The notes below the pieces were generated by a model. The model searched no databases. It was not told the DNA's origin and saw nothing but the letters and a program-made list of their open reading frames with translations. This document shows, one piece after another, positions 35,096-43,686 of a stretch of DNA of 64,000 nucleotides. The stretch is from assembly GCF_900142915.1 (NCBI RefSeq), contig NZ_FRCM01000006.1, forward strand, positions 385,503-449,502. Direction: 5' to 3'. Every line of letters starts with the position of its first letter. The stretch's first letter is position 1. The position numbers were made by a program, and so were the translations under genes. This DNA comes from Mucilaginibacter sp. OK098. Lineage in GTDB: Bacteria; Bacteroidota; Bacteroidia; Sphingobacteriales; Sphingobacteriaceae.

Positions 35096-36160
35096 CTATT
35101 GATACTGTATATAAATCGGGTGCGGCTTGTAAATCTTTAGTATCTCCTCGGGCGTTAGCATGTGATGGGGCGGCGACCACGAGTCGTTTTTATAAAACAA
35201 TTTGAAGCCGGTAAACTGTACCGGGTCATGATAAATATAATCGCGGTAAGTACCTGTCTTTAAATCGGGCGGGCCGAAACCGTCCATATCCATTACGAAC
35301 TGGATTTCGGGGTGAAGCTTAATGTTTTGATAATTGGTCAGCATTTTACGGGTAAAACGGTGCACAATAAAAATTTTGGGCGGCAGGTTATATTTTTTTA
35401 CCTCGTTGGCCAAGTAAGCCGAAACATAGTTAACCTCAGCTGCATCATAACTACCTATTTTTTTGCCGGGATGGATGCCATCATGCATAGCAAATTCGGG
35501 GTCGATACCGCAATGTACATTAGGCATTCGCCAATATTTTTCCAGCTTGGGCAGCTCCGCACGGATATTGCTCAACGCTACCTGTATATCCAGGAAAAGT
35601 ATGGCATGGGCCCTTTTAGCGAGGCGCACTGCGCTATCTATTTTTTTCTCAGGCATTCGGTTTATATACATGTTGTCCTTACCGGGAAAACCGGCGGCCA
35701 CCACCGCTATGTAATGCAGCGCTGGTTGCACAGGTGTTTGCGGATCGGCTTTCTCCCAATGCTTTACTTCTCCATGCAGTTTGGCCAGCATTTCGTCTGG
35801 CGGCAGTTCGCCCAGGATGCCCATTTTTTTGGCGGACAGGTTACCATAATAGGCTATAACGCGCTTAAAGGGTAAAATAGCACCAGGCAAAGGGTAAGGC
35901 GCCTTTTTTACGGGCCATTTCCCGGTAGTATCGCCGTTGGCCAGTTTTTTCATCAACGAATCGTAGAGTTTTTTATCTATCGGCGGATAAACTACCGGAG
36001 CGGCAACAGTATCTTCCTTCGCAGCTGCGGCAACTTTTTTAGTGGTGTCTTTAGCGGCTGCGGGAGCCTTGTCCTTTGGCGCCGACTGGCTGCAACCAGA
36101 AAACAGCATTAATGAGGTTAGCACAAATGCAGCAGATAGAATAATGTTTTTCACTTTCAT
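35096..36160 (-). CDS. Lipoprotein of unknown function, possible TIM-barrel fold
   Basis: This 354-residue lipoprotein has a lipobox cysteine at 23 (LMLFSGC) followed by an Ala/Lys-rich linker to about residue 55. The rest is globular: VIAYYGNLSAKKMGILGELP, ALHYIAVVAAGFPG, ILFLDIQVALSNIRAELPKL, HCGIDPEFAMHDG, KIFIVHRFTRKMLTNYQNIK and FVMDMDGFGPPDLK. The recurring strand-acidic pattern (LDIQ, GIDPEF, MDMDG) resembles a beta/alpha-barrel hydrolase, but I cannot name the family or catalytic pair. Related domains may occur in other bacteria. Exported to the periplasm or surface. Confidence 0.75.
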   Translation of the reverse strand: MKVKNIILSAAFVLTSLMLFSGCSQSAPKDKAPAAAKDTTKKVAAAAKEDTVAAPVVYPPIDKKLYDSLMKKLANGDTTGKWPVKKAPYPLPGAILPFKRVIAYYGNLSAKKMGILGELPPDEMLAKLHGEVKHWEKADPQTPVQPALHYIAVVAAGFPGKDNMYINRMPEKKIDSAVRLAKRAHAILFLDIQVALSNIRAELPKLEKYWRMPNVHCGIDPEFAMHDGIHPGKKIGSYDAAEVNYVSAYLANEVKKYNLPPKIFIVHRFTRKMLTNYQNIKLHPEIQFVMDMDGFGPPDLKTGTYRDYIYHDPVQFTGFKLFYKNDSWSPPHHMLTPEEILKIYKPHPIYIQYQ

Positions 36161-36288
36161 TTAACAGATTTTTGTATGTAACAGGGTTTTGCAAAGTAAC
36201 AGCTTTTTTAAAGTTGGATGGGTTAAAATTATCAACAATTTGCCAGCTTGCAATTGGCGCTGTGCAGTTTGCAGTTTTTGTGATTTGC

Positions 36289-36323
36289 TTTAACTAATCT
36301 CTGATCTCCGGCCTCTAATCACT
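36289..36323. repeat. Stop-codon repeat (TTAACTAATCTCT... family), copy near 36.3 kb
   Basis: TTTAACTAATCTCTGATCTC then CGGCCTCTAATCACT. Read on the minus strand, AGTGATTAG supplies the last two codons (Ser, Asp) and the TAG stop of the methyltransferase gene. The same motif recurs in the permease spacers at 55442-55477, 55511-55539, 57995-58024 and 60447-60484. Confidence 0.75.
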
Positions 36324-37208
36324 AAGCGAAGCTTTAAAGAATTTTCCAAATACGCCCAAAGGTAATTTTGAGCCTGCAGTGGCCTGCAGGTAAAGTTCAC
36401 CAGTTTCCAGGTTTTGGACTTGCGGATAAGCACTTTTTATCAGGTTTTCAATAATAACTGAAGAAAAGCCTAATGAGTATGTGTTCAATATCAGGAAATG
36501 CTCATCGGGGTCGAGCAGTTGCATTACATCTCCCATCATTTCATTAATGTTATCTTCCAGCTTCCATTTTTCACCATTGGGGCCGTGGCCATAAGCAGGC
36601 GGGTCAAGGATGATCCCGTTGTATTTTTTTCCGCGTTTCAGCTCGCGTTTTACAAACTTCAACGCATCCTCAACCACCCAGCGGATATTACTTAAGCTTG
36701 ATAGCTCCTGGTTTTCATTGGCCCAGGTAACCACTTGTTTAATGGAATCAACGTGAGTTGTATCAGCGCCTGCTGCCTGAGCTATAAGTGAAGCGCCACC
36801 AGTATAGGCAAACAAATTGAGCACCTTAGGCTCGGGGGTTTTAAATTTTTTTATGTTTTGGGTGATATAGTCCCAGTTAACCGCCTGCTCCGGGAAGATG
36901 CCCAGGTGCTTAAACGAGGTTAATGCCAGCCTGAATTTTATACTTGCTTCCGGGTTTTTGTATTCAATATGCCAGCGGTCGGGTGTGGCCGGGTTCTTTT
37001 TTAACCACTCCCCGGATGTTGCTGAGCGTCCCTTAAATTTAATATGGTGCAGGCGTTGCCACTCTGCATTGCTTAAAGCTTTGCTCCAAACTGCCTGCGG
37101 CTCGGGACGGATCAGGATCACATTGCCAAAACGTTCCAGCTTTTCAAAGTCACCGCAATCAATCAGTTCGTAATCTTTCCAGTGGGTGGGTGTGAGGAGT
37201 TGGATCAT
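36315..37208 (-). CDS. Class I SAM-dependent rRNA methyltransferase-like protein (RlmI/RlmK type)
   Basis: This 297-residue protein has a Rossmann methyltransferase core: VLNLFAYTGGASLIAQAAGA (motif I), THVDSIKQVVTWANEN, and WVVEDALKFVKRELKRGKKY followed by LDPPAYGHG. The DPPxY motif and layout are those of the 23S rRNA cytosine methyltransferases RlmI and RlmK. The N-terminal PUA domain of RlmI is absent, so the RNA target is uncertain. It lies 144 bases after the MlaF-like ATPase gene, with a long inverted repeat between. Confidence 0.85.
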   Translation of the reverse strand: MIQLLTPTHWKDYELIDCGDFEKLERFGNVILIRPEPQAVWSKALSNAEWQRLHHIKFKGRSATSGEWLKKNPATPDRWHIEYKNPEASIKFRLALTSFKHLGIFPEQAVNWDYITQNIKKFKTPEPKVLNLFAYTGGASLIAQAAGADTTHVDSIKQVVTWANENQELSSLSNIRWVVEDALKFVKRELKRGKKYNGIILDPPAYGHGPNGEKWKLEDNINEMMGDVMQLLDPDEHFLILNTYSLGFSSVIIENLIKSAYPQVQNLETGELYLQATAGSKLPLGVFGKFFKASLSD

Positions 37209-37216
37209 GGTTTTGA

Positions 37217-37349
37217 GTCCGAAAGTCGGAAAGACCGAAAGTCCGGAAGATGTTTTTAGTTACTAATTTGTCCGAAAGCTGCAAATTTATATAAATCTTA
37301 CCGATCTTCTATCTTTCTTTCGGACTTCCGGTCTTTCCGACTTTCGGAC
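37217..37349. repeat. Long-arm inverted repeat between methyltransferase and mla genes
   Basis: GTCCGAAAGTCGGAAAGACC plus G (37217-37237) is the exact inverse of 37329-37349. The arms are 21 bases; the loop is about 90 bases. The arms are themselves quasi-tandem (GTCCGAAAGTCGGAAAGACC then GAAAGTCC). It would form a long hairpin in the RNA between these two minus-strand genes. Confidence 0.7.
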
Positions 37350-37352
37350 TTC

Positions 37353-38105
37353 CTACAATTTCTCCTTTGCAGCCTGCATAAACTTGCTGGCAAATACAAA
37401 TGAGTTCAGTTCTTTATTATCCGTATGAGCAATTTCATGGTTTGAGCCCTCCCACCATTTTTTCCCTTCGTGCAAAAACACAATATGATCGCCAATTCCC
37501 ATAACCGAGTTCATATCATGCGTAACAATAACAGTAGTTATCTTATATTCCTCGGTAAGTTCATTGATCAGCTCATCTATCAGGATGGATGTTTTGGGGT
37601 CGAGGCCTGAGTTGGGTTCGTCAACAAACAGGTATTTTGGCTGCATGGAGATTGCCCTCGCTATACCTACCCTCTTTTTCATTCCCCCCGAAAGTTCGGA
37701 TGGATACAACTTATTTTTCCCTGCCAGATTAACCCTTTCAAGGCAAAAATTAGCTCGCTCAAGTTTCTCTTCCTTTGATTGCTTTGTAAAAAGATTTAAG
37801 GGGAACATGATATTCTCTTCCACCGTCATGGAATCAAACAATGCGGAATTTTGAAAAAGCATACCTATTTCGGTACGGATTGGCACACGCTGCGTGAAAT
37901 CCATTTCCGTAAAATTCTCATCGTTAAAAAACACCTGTCCTTTTGTAGGATCGTGCAAACCGACAATACATTTAAGCAGGGTGGTTTTTCCTGAACCTGA
38001 ACCACCAATGATGAGGTTATTTTTGCCTGCGGTAAACTTTGCACTAATGCCTTTCAGCACTTCGTTTTCTCCAAATGTTTTATAAATGTCCTTTACCTCG
38101 ATCAT
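37353..38105 (-). CDS. mlaF: MlaF-type ABC transporter ATPase (phospholipid/organic solvent transport)
   Basis: The ATG at 38105 gives a protein of 250 residues (MIEVKDIYKTFGENEVLKGI); the longer frame reading into the permease gene is rejected. It has Walker A (GGSGSGKTTLLK), a Q-loop region GMLFQNSALFD, signature LSGGMKKRVGIARA and Walker B YLFVDEPNSGLD. In MlaFEDB systems it powers lipid movement between the membranes. Its start overlaps the permease stop by four bases. No mlaD gene is visible downstream. Confidence 0.9.
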   Translation of the reverse strand: MIEVKDIYKTFGENEVLKGISAKFTAGKNNLIIGGSGSGKTTLLKCIVGLHDPTKGQVFFNDENFTEMDFTQRVPIRTEIGMLFQNSALFDSMTVEENIMFPLNLFTKQSKEEKLERANFCLERVNLAGKNKLYPSELSGGMKKRVGIARAISMQPKYLFVDEPNSGLDPKTSILIDELINELTEEYKITTVIVTHDMNSVMGIGDHIVFLHEGKKWWEGSNHEIAHTDNKELNSFVFASKFMQAAKEKL

Positions 38106-38833
38106 AGCATTAAACGTGTTATAACCAGATCGGCAAATAAGATCATTACGCAACTGTATACAACACCTTTAGTTGCCGATTGCCCCACTTCTAATGCACC
38201 GCCTGATGTATAAAAACCCTGGTAAGCACAAATTGAAGCTATGATAAAGCCAAAAACAACAGCTTTAACAAGTGCCACTCTAACGGTAAGGCCTTCAAAG
38301 TCGCTGTGGACACCGGCAATATAATCAGCAGGGCTAACATCACCTGATACTAAACAGGCAATCCAGCCACCTGTAATACCTAATGCAATGGATGCAATAA
38401 CCAGCAAAGGCACCATAGTCATCCCGGCAATAATTTTAGGGGCAATAAGATAACCCGGTGCATTAACGCCCATAATTTCAAGGGCGTCAATTTGTTCGGT
38501 AACGCGCATGGTACCAATTTGTGATGCAATGCTTGAACCTACCCGGCCTGCCAAAACCAATGATGATATAGTAGGACTAAACTCAAGTATGGTTGAATCT
38601 CGGGCAATGCTACCGGCAATACTGCGCGGCACCAGCGGACTGGATAACTGGAAAGCAACCTGGATAGTGGTAGCTGCACCTATAAACAGGGATATGATAC
38701 TGATGATCCCCAATGAGCCAATGCCTACAGATACCATTTCGCGCATAACCTCGGCCCAATAAACTTTGAACTTTTCGGGTTTGCGGAAACTTAAATGCAG
38801 TAAGAGTATATATTTTCCTAAGCTGTGAAACAT
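38102..38833 (-). CDS. mlaE: MlaE-family permease
   Basis: This 243-residue protein has about five or six helices and the MlaE/DUF140 family motifs: ATTIQVAFQLSSPLVPRS, SLVLAGRVGSSIASQIGTMR and EQIDALEIMGVNAPGYLIAP. Its partner is the ATPase MlaF, with translational coupling by a four-base overlap. Together they form the inner-membrane part of a lipid transporter. No substrate-binding subunit is encoded nearby. Confidence 0.9.
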   Translation of the reverse strand: MFHSLGKYILLLHLSFRKPEKFKVYWAEVMREMVSVGIGSLGIISIISLFIGAATTIQVAFQLSSPLVPRSIAGSIARDSTILEFSPTISSLVLAGRVGSSIASQIGTMRVTEQIDALEIMGVNAPGYLIAPKIIAGMTMVPLLVIASIALGITGGWIACLVSGDVSPADYIAGVHSDFEGLTVRVALVKAVVFGFIIASICAYQGFYTSGGALEVGQSATKGVVYSCVMILFADLVITRLML

Positions 38834-38989
38834 TTAAATATTTAAAATTGGGCTAAAAATACGTTTTTAAGCAATACAGTGCATTAAGCATTACTTCCTT
38901 AATTAATATTATGCCTTTTTTGTGATAAAATTATTGGTTGTATAATTGTTATTACAACTAAATAACAAACAGTTAGTTTTGAGTAATAT

Positions 38990-38997
38990 TACATTTG
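38990..38997 (+). promoter_or_regulatory. Possible -7 box before the GtrA-like gene
   Basis: TACATTTG fits TAnnTTTG and lies 29 bases before the ATG. No TTG stands at the expected upstream distance, so the call rests on one element. Confidence 0.35.
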
Positions 38998-39026
38998 GAA
39001 CACTATAGCAGAAAAATACGGTATAA

Positions 39027-39527
39027 ATGAAACACATCCATCATTCCTTAAGGCAATTCATTTTATCAGCTATTGATTTCTTTTATTCACCATTTAAAAA
39101 AATTATTCCCTTACAAACATTCAGGTATGCGGCAGCGGGTGGTGCAAATACTTTGTTTGACATTAGTCTTTTTTCGATAGGTTATAACCTGGTTTTTAAA
39201 AAGCACAATTTTGATATCGACCATTTTACTTTAAGTCCGCACATTGCATCGCTGGTATTTGCTTTTTGCTTTAGTTTGCCAACTGGGTTTTATCTTAACC
39301 GGTATGTGGTGTTCCAGGAATCGGGGCTGAAAGGCAGGAGTCAGCTTGTTAGGTATTTGACAGTTGTTTTTATATGTGTTATTTTCAATTACTTGTTGTT
39401 AAAATTATTTGTCGATTATTTTGGCTGGTACCCTACTCCGTCAAAAATTTTAACAACAGCTTTGGTTATTATTTTTAGCTATAGCAGCCAAACCTATTTC
39501 TTCTTTAGGACCAAGGCTCAGGAATAG
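39027..39527 (+). CDS. GtrA-like membrane protein
   Basis: This 166-residue protein has four hydrophobic segments (about 34-52, 70-88, 105-124, 132-152) and the GtrA-type start TFRYAAAGGANTLFDISLFS, with FPTGFYLNRYVVFQE-like FSLPTGFYLNRYVVFQ in the middle. GtrA proteins are implicated in moving lipid-linked sugars across the membrane in polysaccharide pathways. No glycosyltransferase is adjacent, so the pathway is unknown. Confidence 0.88.
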   Translation: MKHIHHSLRQFILSAIDFFYSPFKKIIPLQTFRYAAAGGANTLFDISLFSIGYNLVFKKHNFDIDHFTLSPHIASLVFAFCFSLPTGFYLNRYVVFQESGLKGRSQLVRYLTVVFICVIFNYLLLKLFVDYFGWYPTPSKILTTALVIIFSYSSQTYFFFRTKAQE

Positions 39528-39824
39528 GTTTCCCGATGCAGGGTCCGCTTTGTGAAAACCTATAGAAACATTCTTTTTGCTGTCATGAGTTTAGTACAGT
39601 GTAACTTGCGGTAAAGCATTAGCAAGCTTTCAGCTTCCAACTACTTTTTTCACCGCCCTTTTGCCCCGCTTTACCGAAAATTTAACCAGCTTTACCAAAA
39701 GCAATAATCGGTCTTTTGATATATAAATTAGATTTGATGTATAATAACATTGGGATTTTTAGATATTATTGTTTGCAGTATTAACATATAACATTTCAGC
39801 TTCAAACATTAAATAAAGAAACAA
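39528..39824. other. Non-coding stretch before the SDR gene
   Basis: About 300 bases with no credible gene. It contains a small GC-richer patch near 39660-39700 and is otherwise AT-rich. No clear promoter fitting TAnnTTTG at proper spacing was found. Confidence 0.4.
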
Positions 39825-40529
39825 ATGAAAAACGCGCTAATAACAGCATCAACAAAAGGCATGGGCAGGGCAATAGCAATAGCTTTCGCAAAGGAAGGGA
39901 TTAACCTGGCCATTTGCTCAAGGCACAGCGAGGATCTTGTAGCCTTTAAAGATGAGTTATCAGCTATCAACCCCAATATAAAGATCTTTACCGCTGTAGT
40001 GGACGTGAGCGTAAAACAACAGCTACAGGATTTTGCGAGGGCAGCAGAACAGCACCTGGGATTTATCAGCATAATTGTAAACAACGCTGGCATTTATGAA
40101 CACTCCAGCATATTGGATGATGCAGACGACACACTTGATAAACATGTAAATACCAACCTGATGCCTGCTTACGAATTGTATCGTTATTTTGGTAAAACCA
40201 TGATAGCAGCACGCGAGGGCCACATCTTCACCATTTGCTCCGTGGCTTCATTAAACCCTATTGCTGAGGCAGGTACATACAGTGTAACAAAGTTTGCGCT
40301 GCTAGGTCTTAATAAAGTAATGCGGACCGAGATGCAACAATACGGGGTAAAAGTAACCGCCATTATACCCGGCTCAACATTAACAGATTCATGGAAGGGC
40401 ATGGAGGTGGATAAAGATAAAATGGTATTACCAGAAGACATTTCATCGGCTATTGTAAATATTTATAAAATGAGCGCCGGGGCTAATGTTGACGAAATTG
40501 TAATAAAACCGGCATTCGGTCAAATATAA
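39825..40529 (+). CDS. SDR-family oxidoreductase (FabG-like)
   Basis: This 234-residue short-chain dehydrogenase has Ser139/Ser142 near ICSVAS, Tyr152 and Lys156 (YSVTK), and NNAG at 86-89. The nucleotide-binding motif reads TASTKGMGRA, with Ala where the first Gly of TGxxxGxG usually sits. Substrate unknown; 3-ketoacyl-ACP reductases are the closest general class. It is followed after 23 bases by the PspC gene, so it may share its transcript. Confidence 0.88.
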   Translation: MKNALITASTKGMGRAIAIAFAKEGINLAICSRHSEDLVAFKDELSAINPNIKIFTAVVDVSVKQQLQDFARAAEQHLGFISIIVNNAGIYEHSSILDDADDTLDKHVNTNLMPAYELYRYFGKTMIAAREGHIFTICSVASLNPIAEAGTYSVTKFALLGLNKVMRTEMQQYGVKVTAIIPGSTLTDSWKGMEVDKDKMVLPEDISSAIVNIYKMSAGANVDEIVIKPAFGQI

Positions 40530-40552
40530 ATCAACTCTAAAAACAAAATAAA

Positions 40553-41182
40553 ATGAACAAAAAACTATATCGTGATGAATACCACAAAGTATTTGGTGGT
40601 GTTTGTTCGGGCCTGGCAGAATACTTTGAGATGGATGTTACTGTTATGCGCCTGCTATTTGCTTTCACCTTTTTTATAATGGGTGTGGGTTTTGGTACTT
40701 ACATTATTTTATGGATAGTTTTACCAAGAAAGGGTTTCATGTATAATAATTACAATAATCCAACAGTCGACTATACCGTTCCGCCGCAACAACCTGCCGG
40801 GCAGTTTAATAACCCGCAACAAAGTGGTAATCTTTTCGGTAGCAATCCGTTTGGCGATAATACTTATGGCAGCAATCCATTCAGTAGTAACCCAACAGAA
40901 AATATTGCACCAAAACAAAAATCACATGCTGGTATTATAATAGGTTTGGTACTCATTGTTATTGGGGCAGCAATCCTAGTTGATGAGTATGATCTGATCC
41001 CCGATTTTGACTTTGGTAAGTTATGGCCAATAGTATTGGTTATAGTAGGCGGTTCGCTCATTATATCCGGTCAAAAAAGAGAAGAATGGCGTAAAAAGGA
41101 CTTGAACGAAACAGCCGAAAAAGAAGACCCGGCCGTTGAAGATCCGGCAACGCCAACAACCGATAACACCCCAACTGTTTAA
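40553..41182 (+). CDS. PspC domain membrane protein
   Basis: This 209-residue protein has an N-terminal PspC domain (KLYRDEYHKVFGGVCSGLAE, then FLFAFTFFIMGVGFGTYIIL-like segments with VLPRKGF), an Asn/Pro/Gln-rich linker (about 62-125, with repeats of SNPF), and two further hydrophobic segments (about 129-145 and 155-172) with LiaI-like sequence. PspC proteins sense or signal envelope stress. Gene order SDR-PspC-LiaF-like suggests a small envelope-stress unit. Confidence 0.88.
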   Translation: MNKKLYRDEYHKVFGGVCSGLAEYFEMDVTVMRLLFAFTFFIMGVGFGTYIILWIVLPRKGFMYNNYNNPTVDYTVPPQQPAGQFNNPQQSGNLFGSNPFGDNTYGSNPFSSNPTENIAPKQKSHAGIIIGLVLIVIGAAILVDEYDLIPDFDFGKLWPIVLVIVGGSLIISGQKREEWRKKDLNETAEKEDPAVEDPATPTTDNTPTV

Positions 41183-41221
41183 TTAAGCTCCCTAACGGGC
41201 TAACCTTAAAATAATATTAAG

Positions 41222-42214
41222 ATGAAAAACGATAAAATAATTCCGGGTGTTATCCTGGTACTTATAGGAGCAGCTATCCTGCTGGGTAATTTTGGATACC
41301 TGCATTTCCGTTTGTATAATATATTTCACCTTTGGCCAATATTTTTAGTTATTGCCGGTGTAAACCTTGTATTTGCCCATAACAAAACAATTTGGGCAAC
41401 AATTATAAAAATAACTGTATTGGTTGTTGGCATTGGTTTATTATTCTTTGGAAATTTTGGCGAACGTTATAACTTTTGGCCCCGTCATAATTTCAGCTTT
41501 CATAGCGATGATTTTGATGACAACAATAACAACAACAGCGATGATAATGATGATGATGGTAACGACAGCACTAAAACGGATTTTAAAATGAGCGGAAACG
41601 GGGCCTTTAATGCGCCTTTTAATGCCGCTACCAAGCTTGCACGCTTAAATATAAGCGGGGGTGGAACAGCTTATAAAATAACCGATACTACCAACCAGTT
41701 ATTTAGCGCCTCAACCAGGGACGATAGCGGCCGGTATGATTTTTCGACCAATAAAGATGATTCTATTTATGTAGTTAATTTTAAAATGAAAGATCATAAA
41801 GGCTTTCATTTTGATTCGGACAAGAATGAAGCGCAAATGCGGTTAAATCAAAATCCGGTCTGGGATATAAATGTAGAAACAGGGGCTGCCAGTGTTGATT
41901 TCGATCTTTCAAAGTTTAAAGTGCGGTCGCTTAAATTACATGGCGGTGCTGCTGCATTTACCATAAAATTAGGCACCCCTTTGCTCCTTACAAATGTTGA
42001 TATTTCAACCGGCGTTTCAGGGGTAGATGTTAAGATTCCTGAAAATGCAGCCTGCAGCATTGAAACTGATTCGGGCTTGTCTGATAATCATTTTGACGGA
42101 TTTAATAAAACCAGTGATAATAATTACGAAACCCCAGGTTTTGCATCAGCCAAAAACAAAATACATATCCACATTAGCGGAGGCCTGTCTGACTTTAAAG
42201 TTAGCAGGTACTAA
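41222..42214 (+). CDS. LiaI/LiaF-like envelope protein with toastrack domain
   Basis: This 330-residue protein has an N-terminal LiaI/DUF5668-type membrane region of three or four short helices (about 6-20, 27-42, 48-74), then an acidic Asp/Asn-rich linker (about 98-120) and a beta-rich LiaF/DUF4097-like domain (KLARLNISGGGTAYKI, DVKIPENAACSIETDSGLSD, IHIHISGGLSDFKV). It follows the PspC gene by 39 bases. In Firmicutes related proteins tune LiaRS-type stress signalling; here no kinase of that type is adjacent. Confidence 0.85.
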   Translation: MKNDKIIPGVILVLIGAAILLGNFGYLHFRLYNIFHLWPIFLVIAGVNLVFAHNKTIWATIIKITVLVVGIGLLFFGNFGERYNFWPRHNFSFHSDDFDDNNNNNSDDNDDDGNDSTKTDFKMSGNGAFNAPFNAATKLARLNISGGGTAYKITDTTNQLFSASTRDDSGRYDFSTNKDDSIYVVNFKMKDHKGFHFDSDKNEAQMRLNQNPVWDINVETGAASVDFDLSKFKVRSLKLHGGAAAFTIKLGTPLLLTNVDISTGVSGVDVKIPENAACSIETDSGLSDNHFDGFNKTSDNNYETPGFASAKNKIHIHISGGLSDFKVSRY

Positions 42215-42231
42215 GTAGCGTTGTAAAGTTA

Positions 42232-42283
42232 AAAAGCTGAAAGGCTGTAATGTTGAAATAAACATTACAGCCTTTCAGCTTTT
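42232..42283. terminator. Strong 23-bp stem terminator
   Basis: AAAAGCTGAAAGGCTGTAAT with GTT (42232-42254) pairs perfectly with 42261-42283; the loop is six bases. It lies 17 bases beyond the LiaF-like stop and ends in TTTT. It should end the SDR-PspC-LiaF transcript and separates it from the RDD gene. Confidence 0.8.
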
Positions 42284-42311
42284 TACAGGTTTTAACCTAA
42301 CTTTGATAAGC

Positions 42312-42950
42312 ATGGAACCTTCCAACAATACAACATTTCAACCTTCCAATACGTACTTCCTTGTCATCAGTGGCAAACCCCAAGGGCCATTCAGCGTTGA
42401 GCAGTTAAAAGAACGTAAAATAAAACCAGGCGATTTTTTAAAAACCGCCGATATGGACGATTATAAGGAAGCTCATGAAATTGCCGAATTGCGCCAGCTT
42501 TTAGGTTTTAACCGCGAGGCGCTTGTTCCCCAGTATTTTGGCAGTTTTGATCAGCGGCTGATGGCTTCTGCACTCGATTGGTTTTTTGTTGCGGGCGTAT
42601 GTATTGTATTGGCATTTATATTATCCCTGTTTGTTAAGGATCAGGCTACGCGCCTTGCAGTAGTATTCAGTCTTTTTGGTGTTATACCCTTAGTAAAACT
42701 TATCTATCATATAATTATGGAATGCTCTGTAAAGCAGGCAACTTATGGCAAGCAGATCCTGAAAATAAAAGTTGGCGATATGCAGGGTTACCGCATAAGC
42801 CCGGGCCGGGCTATCGGCAGAAACCTCGCCAAGTTATTTTCAGTGCTCACCCTTTTTATAGGATACCTGTTCAGCTTTTTTAATAAGCAACAGCAATGCC
42901 TTCATGATATGATTGCAAGTACCTTGGTGATGAAGGACAGGCTTTTTTGA
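42312..42950 (+). CDS. GYF_2-RDD membrane protein, plus-strand copy
   Basis: This is a 212-residue protein from ATG 42312; an in-frame TTG nine bases upstream is weaker. An N-terminal GYF_2 domain (YFLVISGKPQGPFSVEQLKE) of about 50 residues is joined to an RDD domain with the Arg-Asp-Asp-like start FDQRLMASALDWFFV, three helices and TYGKQILKIKVGDMQGYRIS. GYF_2 domains bind peptides or sense partners; RDD proteins include transporters and regulators. The gene points towards its paralogue at 43016-43642. Confidence 0.85.
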   Translation: MEPSNNTTFQPSNTYFLVISGKPQGPFSVEQLKERKIKPGDFLKTADMDDYKEAHEIAELRQLLGFNREALVPQYFGSFDQRLMASALDWFFVAGVCIVLAFILSLFVKDQATRLAVVFSLFGVIPLVKLIYHIIMECSVKQATYGKQILKIKVGDMQGYRISPGRAIGRNLAKLFSVLTLFIGYLFSFFNKQQQCLHDMIASTLVMKDRLF

Positions 42951-43010
42951 AGAGTTCATAGCAAAAGGTGCAGCAGCCATGAACTATGAACCATCAACTA
43001 TGAACTCTTT
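42950..43010. terminator. Hairpin between convergent GYF_2-RDD genes
   Basis: AAGAGTTCATAG (about 42950-42961) pairs with CTATGAACTCTT near 42999-43010. The arms contain the TTCATAG / CTATGAAC motif that also occurs in the permease spacers. Position between two convergent stop codons suits a shared terminator. Confidence 0.55.
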
Positions 43011-43015
43011 AAAAA

Positions 43016-43642
43016 CTAAAGCTTTACTACATAAGTTTTGGCAAGCATATCATGCAATGCCTGGCGGTGTTCACTAAAAAATATGGATAAAAAGCCGGTA
43101 TAAAGTATAAGGATAGACACTGCCTTGCCCACACTCCGTAACAGTGCATTTAAGTAGCCGAGCCTCATGCCATCAATATCAACCACCACTATGCGGCATA
43201 ATTTTTTGCCAAGGCTGCCTTTCATGGGTGATGCCTCGCAAATTGAATTATAAAGAATTAACGTAAGGCTGAAGCTGAGCTGTAATATTAATAAAACACG
43301 TGGTTCTTTTATTAAAGCTTCGTATGATTGTATAACAGGAATTATCTTTTGTAATGCCAATACTTTCACAACAAAGCTGGTTAAATACGAAACAACCAGG
43401 TAATCAAAAATCCAGGCTAAAAACCTCCATCCAAACGAGGCCAGGTTATCCCCGGTAGGTAAATAGATCCCTCTCGATTCAAAATATGGATAAAATTCAG
43501 GCAGATCACAAGCATCCTGCCAGCTCTCGGCTAATGGCGACAGAATTCTTGTATGCACGTCAAGGTCCATTTCTGTTAATTCATCATAACTAAAGGGGCC
43601 GCTTTGCTCGTTGTCTACTAAAATATAATATTGGTTATTCAT
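43016..43642 (-). CDS. GYF_2-RDD membrane protein, minus-strand copy
   Basis: This 208-residue protein has the same design as the converging gene at 42312-42950: GYF_2 domain (YYILVDNEQSGPFSYDELTE) and an RDD domain (LASFGWRFLAWIFDYLVVSY) with three helices, then GSLGKKLCRIVVVDIDGMRL and EHRQALHDMLAKTYVV at the end. The shared architecture in inverted orientation suggests an old inverted duplication. Divergence in sequence is clear, so roles may differ. Confidence 0.85.
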   Translation of the reverse strand: MNNQYYILVDNEQSGPFSYDELTEMDLDVHTRILSPLAESWQDACDLPEFYPYFESRGIYLPTGDNLASFGWRFLAWIFDYLVVSYLTSFVVKVLALQKIIPVIQSYEALIKEPRVLLILQLSFSLTLILYNSICEASPMKGSLGKKLCRIVVVDIDGMRLGYLNALLRSVGKAVSILILYTGFLSIFFSEHRQALHDMLAKTYVVKL

Positions 43643-43686
43643 GTTTAATCAAGTACCGTTCAGGGTATAAAAATAACAGGTTATTT

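Noticed and set aside
37353..38105. The MlaF-like ATPase as energy source for the orphan permeases
   Set aside because: It overlaps the mlaE permease gene by four bases and matches the MlaF family, so it is committed to that transporter; the array is 15 kb away.
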